The notes under the pieces: generated by a model
The model's database searches: none
The model's input: the letters and a program-made list of their open reading frames with translations, nothing else
What the model was told of the DNA's origin: nothing
Program-made: the position numbers and the translations under genes
Source of the DNA: Planctomycetota bacterium
Lineage (GTDB): Bacteria > Planctomycetota > MHYJ01 > JACQXL01
Direction: 5' to 3'
Assembly: GCA_030018555.1 (NCBI GenBank)
Contig: JASEHY010000051.1
Span: forward strand, 1-9,005
DNA: 9,005 bases
Part shown: positions 1-7,200 of the stretch, piece after piece
Position numbering within the stretch: position 1 is the stretch's first letter
Layout of the letters: each line of letters begins with the position of its first letter

Positions 1-36
1 GGGACGGTACGAGAACCCCGAAGGGCTGGCAGCTAT

Positions 37-83
37 GGTGGCAGTATAGGTGGCAGTAATTCGTTACCGCTCAAACTGCCACC
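37..83. repeat. Direct pair of GGTGGCAGTA with an inverted copy
   Basis: GGTGGCAGTA occurs at 37-46 and 49-58, a 12-base period, and its complement ACTGCCACC at 75-83. Either forward copy can pair with the inverted one, making a 9-bp stem; the downstream copy leaves a 17-base loop. CTCAA at 70-74 could instead pair with TTGAG at 90-94, so the two folds compete. A further GGCAGTA lies at 217-223. Function unknown. Confidence 0.5.
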
Positions 84-110
84 GATAACTTGAGAAATAG
101 TATAATTTTA

Positions 111-152
111 TATCCTGCGCAGGCAGGACTAAAGTCCATCCCTTACAGGATA
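111..152. repeat. Nested stem-loop with GGACTAAAGTCC core
   Basis: TATCCTG at 111-117 is complementary to CAGGATA at 146-152. Inside lies GGACT-AA-AGTCC at 126-137, and the outer left arm is itself part of the perfect palindrome CCTGCGCAGG at 114-123. Short palindromes of this kind are commonly dispersed repeats in uncultured bacterial genomes (recalled, not searched). It abuts the larger hairpin at 154-212. Confidence 0.55.
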
Positions 153-153
153 A

Positions 154-212
154 GAGCCAATAACCCCAGCACCTATCCCGACTTGTCGGGATGGGTGCTG
201 GGTAACTGGCTC
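154..212. repeat. Long hairpin upstream of rpoB
   Basis: Bases 165-182 and 185-202 form an 18-bp inverted repeat with a single T.G wobble as RNA, centred on CCCGACTTGTCGGG. A 6-bp outer stem pairs GAGCCA (154-159) with TGGCTC (207-212) across a small internal loop. No T tract follows, so it is not a standard intrinsic terminator. It may be a dispersed palindromic repeat, an RNA processing site or an attenuator-like element in the rpoB leader; the sequence alone does not decide. Confidence 0.7.
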
Positions 213-307
213 TAACGGCAGTAAACCATCTCTAAATACCTTAATATTTCTCATTTAGTTCTATATTCAACGGGGATAGTTACCGGTTATCTTATTTGCC
301 TAATACT

Positions 308-3300
308 ATGACCGATACAGTAATTTATAAGAAGAATCCTTTTTCATATCTTTTCCCCGAGCCAACACATATTCACTTAGAAGCATATCATAGATTTCTG
401 CAGGATGATATACCACCATCCCAGCGTAAAAATATAGGTTTAGAGTTGCTTTTTAGAGAGACCTTCCCTATCAAATCTTATGATGGAAAATGCTCGTTAG
501 AATTTATCTCGTATGAAATAGGTCAACCTCGTTATACCCCTATAGAGAGTGTTGATTTAAAGATTAGTTACTCGGCACCACTGCGTGCGAGGTTAAGACT
601 TAACAAGCCAGAACCTATTGAAGAATTCGTCTACCTCGGTGATATTCCCCTGATGGTTGGAGGTGGTGAATTTATAATCAATGGCATTGAACGAATTATT
701 GTCAATCAATTACACCGTTCCCCTGGTGTTGATGTCAAAGAAGAAATAGTTGGGGAACGAAAGCATTTTGTTGCTACGGTTATTCCGCAGAGAGGGAGTT
801 GGCTTGAGATAAACACGACCAAAAAAGATATTGCTACGATTAAGGTGGACCAAGGGACAGCGTTGCCGGTAACTATATTTTTAAGGGCAATGGATGAAAA
901 TCTTTCTTCTAATGCACAAATAATAAAAACCTTTCACCAGACAGAGATAGTAAGAATAAAAGACGGCGTTCTCGCCAACGAATTGACCGGTAAATATGTG
1001 GCGGCAGATGTGGTTGACCCGGCGAATAATAAAACAATCTTAAGGGCGGGAGAAAAGATTTCCGTAGAAATCGCCAATTATCTTAGAGACTCTTCTCCCA
1101 TTCAGGAAGTGGAGGTGCTGACTAATCCGGATGATTTTATTATTATTAATACGCTGTCTGCTGATTCCACCAAATCAACAGAAGAAGCCCTTCTTAAAAT
1201 ATATTCTCGTTTGAGACCCGGTATGCCTCCACAGTTAGACAGGGCGAGAGCCGTATTTAACGAGAGATTTTTTGATGTTACTCATTACCAGTTAGGACAG
1301 ATTGGCCGGTTTAGAATCAACAGGAAGTTCGGATTGAATACGGCTGAAACCGAACAAACTCTATTAAGGAGCGATATTATAGAGATATTAAAGTATTTAA
1401 TAAAACTCCGTAAAGGTTCGGGAACTGTTGATGATATTGATGACTTGAGCAATAGAAGAATTCGTTGCATTGATGAATTGGCTTACGAGGAAATTAGAAG
1501 GGGTTTTTATAAACTTAAAAGATTGGTAACTGAAAGATTAAGTGCAGTGACATCTGTGAATACAGTTGCTGATAATAAAAACAAAGAGAAAATAACACCC
1601 CGGTATCTCGTTGATTCTAAAATCATTGTGGCATCAATTGACCATTTTTTTGAAAGGAGTGAACTTTCTCAGGTAGTTGACCAAACTAATCCGCTTTCAT
1701 TACTCACGCATGAAAAGAGGTTGAGCGCGTTGGGACCAGGGGGGCTAAACCGCAAAAGAGCCGGATTTGAGGTGCGAGATGTCCATCCATCTCATTATGG
1801 AAGGATTTGCCCGGTAGAAACACCGGAGGGTGCTAATATTGGTCTGATTACTTCTCTGGCTACTTTTGCACGGGTTGATAAATATGGATTTTTGGTTACT
1901 CCTTATCGGGTGGTGAAAAACGGCAATGTAACAGATGAGATTCACTATTTAAGGGCAGATGAGGAGAAAGATAAGGTTATTTCCCCTCCTGATATATTAA
2001 TGGATAAGAACGGAAAGATTACAACGGAAAAGGTCCTCACTCGCTATAATAAAGAATTTAAGTTTTCTTCACGGGAAGAAATCCATTATATAGATGTTTC
2101 ACCGTATCAGTTGGTTGGAATTTCTGCCGGTTTAATACCATTTCTGGAACATGATGATGCTAACCGTGCCTTAATGGGGTCAAATATGCAACGTCAGGCG
2201 GTTCCTTTGATTATTCCTGAACCTGCTCTTGTAGGCACCGGGTTGGAAAAAATAGCCGCAGAGAATTCTTCTATGGTGGTTAAGGCGGAAAAAAAAGGTG
2301 TCGTTACTTATGCAGACGCAGATAAGATTATTGTTAAAACAGCAGGCACCTCTTCAGATGATAAGAGTTCTGTTACTTTGCCGCAGGTTCGCCTAGGGCT
2401 CACTACCCCTCCCTGTGGGTCGGGTCAGGAAAATATTCAGCGGGAGGAAGGTTATCATGTGTACGAGTTAAGGAAGTTTAGCGGATTAAAGGAACGGACA
2501 TGTTTGAATCAAAAACCGTGTTGCGGTGTCGGAGATTCAGTCAGGGCTGGACAGATTATTGCTGATGGACCGGCAACGAGTTCGGGTGAGTTGTCATTGG
2601 GTTGTAATGTTCTCGTCGCTTTTATGCCATGGGAAGGTTATAACTTTGAGGATGCTATTATCGTAAGTGAGAGATTACTAAAGGATTCGTGTTTTTCCTC
2701 TATTCATATAGAAGACTTTGAAGCCGAGACCAGAGAAACGAAGTTTGGTAAGGAGGAGTTCACCAGGGATATACCGAATGTGCCTGAGAAGTTACTTAAG
2801 AACCTTGATGAACACGGTATTGCCCATGTGGGGATGAAGGTAAAGCCGGGTGATATCCTCATCGGTAAGATTGCTCCAAAGAGTAAGAAAGAGTTATCTC
2901 CAGAAGAAAAACTCTTGCATGCTATATTCGGTAAAGTGGGAGAGGATGTTAAGAATATGTCCGTGGAAGTTCCACCGGGTGTTGAGGGTATTGTAATAGA
3001 GACACAATATTTTTCAAGGTATTACGAGATGAGTCCGAAACAACGAGAGGAAAAGGAGAGACAGTCATATAAGATAGAACGTAGTTTTGCAACCAAATTA
3101 GTTGCTGTGCTTGAGGATAGTATTAAACCTCTTGAAAAATCATTAGGTGTTCAGTTACTCCCGCGGCCGATTACTTATGGAGTCAGAGGCACTATTAAAA
3201 GTTTGTCCGATTTGCGGGAAAAAATTATAGCGAAATTGGGAACCAGCGAAAGTTACAGTGGAAAAGATAAAAAGGATAGAGCCAAAATAGAAAATATTCT

Positions 3301-4126
3301 TTCAGATATTTTGGCGACCGTTGAGAAATTAGAGAACGAGAAGGATATCAGGATAAATAAGATAACAAGGGGTGATGACCTCCTGCCTGGGGTGTTAGAG
3401 ATGACGAGGGTCAGACTTGCTACTAAGCGGAAACTTTCTGTGGGCGATAAGATAGCAGGTCGGCACGGCAATAAAGGGGTCGTTGCCCGTATCCTTCCAG
3501 AAGAGGAGATGCCGTTCCTTGAGGATGGGACGCCGGTTGATATCTTACTTAATCCATTAGGGGTGCCTTCCAGGATGAATGTGGGGCAAATATTAGAGAC
3601 GCATCTGGAGTGGGCTGCGAAAAAATTGGGTATAAGGGTTCTCTCGCCTATCTTTGACGGCGCAACAGAAAAAGATATTACCGAACTTCTAATCAAAGCG
3701 GGATTGCCTCCAGACGGCAAGGTTACTCTTTATGATGGCAGAACCGGAGAGTCATTCGCAGAGAAGATAACAGTAGGGTTCGCCTATATTATGAAGCTAC
3801 ATCATCTGGTTGATGATAAGATACATGCTCGGGCAACTGGTCCGTATTCATTGATAACGCAACAGCCGTTAGGAGGTAGGGCGCGTGCGGGTGGTCAGAG
3901 GTTAGGCGAGATGGAGGTCTGGGCCTTAGAAGCCTACGGTAGCAGTAACTGTTTACAGGAAATGCTCACCGTAAAAAGCGATGATGTTGACGGCAGGACT
4001 AAAATTTATGAGTCCATTATCAAAGGCGAGAATGTCCTTGAACCTTCCATACCAATCTCTTTTGAGGTGCTGACTAATGAAATAAAAGGTCTGGGGTTGA
4101 GTATAAAACTGGAGAAACAGAAATAG
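308..4126 (+). CDS. rpoB: DNA-directed RNA polymerase subunit beta (RpoB)
   Basis: RpoB is the beta subunit of RNA polymerase; with beta' it forms the active-site cleft and the rifampicin pocket. From ATG 308 it is 1272 residues, slightly shorter than the E. coli protein (1342), and complete. In order: protrusion and lobe domains (about 1-430), the rifampicin region (about 448-480, with LSALGPGGLNRKRAGFEVRD following), the ETPEGANIGLI segment (about 504-514), MPWEGYNFEDAII (773-785), the flap region (about 845-900), GDKIAGRHGNKGVV with active-site lysines K1048 and K1056 (E. coli K1065 and K1073), and the C-terminal clamp part with GEMEVWALEAYG (1200-1211). The frame also opens at TTG 296, adding four residues. 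Neither start has a convincing Shine-Dalgarno; ATG is preferred as the commoner codon. A GC-rich stretch near residues 692-708 looks like an insertion. Rifampicin-contact positions 452 and 456 are E and V. Family assignment is certain; the start is not. Confidence 0.98.
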   Translation: MTDTVIYKKNPFSYLFPEPTHIHLEAYHRFLQDDIPPSQRKNIGLELLFRETFPIKSYDGKCSLEFISYEIGQPRYTPIESVDLKISYSAPLRARLRLNKPEPIEEFVYLGDIPLMVGGGEFIINGIERIIVNQLHRSPGVDVKEEIVGERKHFVATVIPQRGSWLEINTTKKDIATIKVDQGTALPVTIFLRAMDENLSSNAQIIKTFHQTEIVRIKDGVLANELTGKYVAADVVDPANNKTILRAGEKISVEIANYLRDSSPIQEVEVLTNPDDFIIINTLSADSTKSTEEALLKIYSRLRPGMPPQLDRARAVFNERFFDVTHYQLGQIGRFRINRKFGLNTAETEQTLLRSDIIEILKYLIKLRKGSGTVDDIDDLSNRRIRCIDELAYEEIRRGFYKLKRLVTERLSAVTSVNTVADNKNKEKITPRYLVDSKIIVASIDHFFERSELSQVVDQTNPLSLLTHEKRLSALGPGGLNRKRAGFEVRDVHPSHYGRICPVETPEGANIGLITSLATFARVDKYGFLVTPYRVVKNGNVTDEIHYLRADEEKDKVISPPDILMDKNGKITTEKVLTRYNKEFKFSSREEIHYIDVSPYQLVGISAGLIPFLEHDDANRALMGSNMQRQAVPLIIPEPALVGTGLEKIAAENSSMVVKAEKKGVVTYADADKIIVKTAGTSSDDKSSVTLPQVRLGLTTPPCGSGQENIQREEGYHVYELRKFSGLKERTCLNQKPCCGVGDSVRAGQIIADGPATSSGELSLGCNVLVAFMPWEGYNFEDAIIVSERLLKDSCFSSIHIEDFEAETRETKFGKEEFTRDIPNVPEKLLKNLDEHGIAHVGMKVKPGDILIGKIAPKSKKELSPEEKLLHAIFGKVGEDVKNMSVEVPPGVEGIVIETQYFSRYYEMSPKQREEKERQSYKIERSFATKLVAVLEDSIKPLEKSLGVQLLPRPITYGVRGTIKSLSDLREKIIAKLGTSESYSGKDKKDRAKIENILSDILATVEKLENEKDIRINKITRGDDLLPGVLEMTRVRLATKRKLSVGDKIAGRHGNKGVVARILPEEEMPFLEDGTPVDILLNPLGVPSRMNVGQILETHLEWAAKKLGIRVLSPIFDGATEKDITELLIKAGLPPDGKVTLYDGRTGESFAEKITVGFAYIMKLHHLVDDKIHARATGPYSLITQQPLGGRARAGGQRLGEMEVWALEAYGSSNCLQEMLTVKSDDVDGRTKIYESIIKGENVLEPSIPISFEVLTNEIKGLGLSIKLEKQK
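2342..2449 (+). repeat. Putative in-frame insertion inside rpoB, GC-rich core 2381-2430
   Basis: Thirty-four of the 50 bases at 2381-2430 are G or C, well above the surrounding gene. The core holds an imperfect palindrome, ACCC-CT-CCC-TGT-GGG-TC-GGGT, at about 2405-2423. The encoded segment (about residues 679-714, with LTTPPCGSGQ in it) sits before YHVYELRKF, where E. coli RpoB joins the corresponding motifs more directly. An in-frame palindromic repeat that became coding is the simplest reading, but a lineage-specific loop is equally allowed. Confidence 0.4.
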
Positions 4127-4137
4127 GATAAATACTA

Positions 4138-4239
4138 AACACGAATAATTAGGAGTTACAAGTTAGAAGTTAAAAGTTACAAGTTTTAACTTGAAACCTG
4201 AAACTTGTAACCTGTAACTTGATTCGTGTGATTCGTGTT
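4138..4239. repeat. Palindromic heptad-repeat element in the rpoB-rpoC spacer
   Basis: The element is bounded by the inverted repeat AACACGAAT (4138-4146) and ATTCGTGTT (4231-4239), with GATTCGTGT tandemly duplicated at 4221-4229 and 4230-4238. Between them, 4154-4223 reads as ten consecutive 7-base units: AGTTACA, AGTTAGA, AGTTAAA, AGTTACA, AGTTTTA, then ACTTGAA, ACCTGAA, ACTTGTA, ACCTGTA, ACTTGAT. The second half is close to the reverse complement of the first (25 of 31 positions between 4155-4185 and 4188-4218), so the whole can fold into one long hairpin with a tiny loop. It encodes nothing and carries no transposase. It looks like a dispersed miniature palindromic repeat that inserted in the spacer. 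Confidence 0.75.
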
Positions 4240-4271
4240 CTCTTCTCATTTGGCTAATATATTACAAAGAT

Positions 4272-7200
4272 ATGATAGAAATTTTATACGAGCGGGTGAA
4301 TGAATACAATGCGATAAGCATAAAGGTTGCTTCTCCTGAGGAGGTAAAATCATGGTCATATGGAGAGGTGAAGAAGCCTGAGACAATCAATTATCGCTCA
4401 TGGCGTCCTGATCGCGATGGGCTCTTTTGTGAACGTATCTTCGGTCCGGAAAAGGATTGGGAATGCTTTTGCGGAAAATATAAAGGGATAAAGTATAAGG
4501 GTATAATATGTGACCGTTGCGGTGTGGAACTTACGGTTGCACGGGTCAGGCGGAAACGAATCGGGCATATAAATCTCGCCACACCTTTAGTCCATATCTG
4601 GTTCTTCAGGACTATCCCTTCTCCTCTGGGTAATATTCTTAATATGAAACTATCCGCTCTTGAGCGGGTTATTTATTACCAGGATTATGTAGTTACCGAG
4701 GTCAAAAAGCCGTCCTGCCCCCTAAAGGTAAGTCAACTGCTGACAATAGAGGAGTTTGAGGATTACAATCAGCGATATAAACAGGAGTTTCAGGCGGATA
4801 TGGGCGGAAAAGCGATAAAAAAGTTGTTGTCCGGACTTGATATCAAGGGTGTTTGTTCCACGCTCTCGGCGAGTTTGGATAAAGTGTCATCTGTGAGCCC
4901 TAAGGCGAAAGAACTCTATAAACGTTTGAGGTTACTTGATGCGTTTGCCGTGTCTGGTAATAAATTAGAAAGTTTAGTGATAGAAGTTGCCCCTGTCATC
5001 CCGCCTGATTTAAGACCGCTGGTGCATTTAGAGAGCGGCGCCTTTGCGACATCTGATTTGAACGACCTGTATCGGCGGTTGATTAATAGGAATAATCGTC
5101 TGAAGAAACTGATAGAATTAAATGCGCCCGAGGTCATCATCAGGAATGAAAAACGGATGCTCCAGCAGGCGTTAGACAGTCTTTTTGATAATGAACGTTG
5201 TAAGAGGCCAATTACCGGGAGTAACGGTCGTCCACTTAAATCACTTGCTGATATGCTTAAGGGGAAACAAGGGCGATTCAGAGAAAATCTGTTAGGTAAA
5301 CGAGTAGATTACTCGGCTCGTTCGGTGATTGTAGTGGGACCAGAACTTAAATTGGGGCAATGCGGACTGCCTAAATCAATCGCTCTTGAACTTTATCAGC
5401 CGTTTATTATTAAACGGCTTAAAGATGAAGGGAAAGTGGATACTATAAAGAGTGCGAAGAAGATGTTAGAACGAAAGAGTGAGGAGGTATGGGATGTGCT
5501 TGATGATGTAATCAAGGAGCATCCGGTATTGCTGAATCGTGCGCCGACTTTGCACCGGATGGGAATACAGGCATTTCAGCCGATTTTAGTTGAAGGTAAT
5601 GCTATTACATTGCATCCTCTGGTCTGTCCGCCTTTTAACGCTGATTTTGACGGCGACCAGATGGCTGTCCATCTACCGCTCTCGTGGGAGGCACAGTTGG
5701 AGACAAAACTGTTGATGATGTCAGAGTTGAATATACTCTCACCTTCTCACGGGTTGCCGATAATAAGTGCTACGCAAGATGTGGTAATGGGTGTACATTA
5801 TTTGACCATTGAAAAAAGCCCCACCGGGAAAGTAGAGAAGGATGAGGTTAAGGTTAAGAATAAGTTATACAATGATTTTTCATTTTGTTTGTTCTCTTAT
5901 GATAAGAAGAATATTACTATTCATACGCCAATCAATGTTTTATCTTCTATTTTCGGGGCAAAAAAACCAGTCAATCGGTTTGGTCCTTGCTCGCCACAGG
6001 CGGCAGGCGGAAATATATACACAACGACACTGGGACGATTGGTCTTTAATCAGGTATTTGCTGACGATTCCAGTTATTATAATTATGAGATTGATAAAAA
6101 AGCCCTCCATGAGATTATTTATAAGTATTATAAAAGGTTCGGTAATCAAAAAACCGTAAAACTGCTTGATGATATAAAGGAGTTGGGTTTCAAGTGGGTT
6201 ACACTATCCGGGCTTTCTATTGGCAAGGATGATATGAAAATACCAGAGGAAAAGGAAACGATTATCAAGCAGGCAGAAGCTGAGGTTGCAAAAATAGAGC
6301 AGAGTTATCGCAAGGGACTGATTACCGCAGGTGAAAGATATAACCAGATAATTGACTGCTGGACAAGAACAAGAGAGAAAGTTGCGGATGCAATGATTAA
6401 GGGGTTAAAAGAGGATACACGAGGAGGCAATCCATATCTTAATCCTGTTTATTATATGATGTCTTCGGGGGCTCGGGGCAGTATAGACCAGGTACGCCAA
6501 CTTGCCGGAATGCGCGGGCTTATGGCTAAACCATCAGGCGAGATTATTGAGACGCCTATCAAGGCAAACTTCAGAGAGGGATTGAATGTTCTTGAATACT
6601 TTTCTTCCACACACGGGGCTCGTAAGGGCTTGGCTGATACCGCTCTTAAAACCTCGCAGGCGGGGTATCTGACACGAAAATTAGTTGATGTTTCACAGAA
6701 TGTAGTAGTCGGCATCATTGATTGTAAAACCCTTAACGGTATCACCAAGGGCATTATCTATAAAGGCGATAAGGTTGAGGTATCGTTATCTCAAAATATT
6801 ACCGGGCGGGTGGCTCGTGATAATATCGTGGATGTTATTACAGATGAGATTATCGTTAAGGAGAACGAACCTATCACCTCGGATATTGCCAGAAAGATAG
6901 AGAATTTAGGATTTCAGAAACTACGTGTACGTTCTCCATTGACCTGCGAGGCAACAGAGGGTATTTGCGCCTGTTGTTACGGGATGGACCTCTCCAAAGG
7001 GAAATTAGTGGAACTTGGAACCGCTGTCGGTATCATCGCGGCACAATCTATCGGGGAACCGGGCACACAACTGACGATGAGAACCTTTCATATCGGCGGA
7101 ACTGCATCCAGAACTATAGAAGAATCTTCTATCTATGCTAAAAATCAGGGTATAGTTAAGTTCAATAACATAAAAACATTCATCAACCCCGCAGGAGAAA

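Larger units (their letters stand above)
1..307. other. Non-coding leader upstream of rpoB, rich in inverted repeats
   Basis: No gene is recognisable here. The three forward frames entering from the left edge stop within about 95 bases (stops at 47, 57 and 91), and none of the short tails resembles the C-terminus of L7/L12, which usually precedes rpoB. The stretch is packed with inverted repeats, described separately: 37-83, 111-152 and 154-212. From 213 to 295 it is AT-rich, with no clear promoter and no Shine-Dalgarno close to either candidate rpoB start. It could be the rplL-rpoB intergenic leader, where E. coli has an attenuator and an RNase III site, or an accumulation of repeat elements. 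The promoter of the operon may lie outside the window. Confidence 0.6.

Noticed and set aside
2..49. Short open frame from the left edge (GRYENPEGLAAMVAV) as the tail of an upstream gene
   Set aside because: It is too short and does not resemble the C-terminus of L7/L12, L10 or another recognised protein; it overlaps the GGTGGCAGTA repeats.
101..106. TATAAT as a -10 promoter box for the rpoB operon
   Set aside because: No TTGACA-like hexamer lies 16-18 bases upstream and no TGN extension is present; TTGAGA at 90-95 is only five bases away. A lone TATAAT in AT-rich DNA is weak evidence.
3253..3720. 155-residue minus-strand open frame inside rpoB
   Set aside because: It lies entirely antisense to the conserved catalytic part of RpoB and has the serine/isoleucine-rich look of an antisense shadow, with no recognisable domain.
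4138..4239. Intrinsic terminator between rpoB and rpoC
   Set aside because: The hairpin is long and AT-rich and is not followed directly by a T run; a full stop before rpoC would also be hard to reconcile with the need for equal beta and beta'.
5842..6159. 105-residue plus-strand open frame overlapping rpoC
   Set aside because: It is out of frame within RpoC, without a ribosome binding site or recognisable domain.
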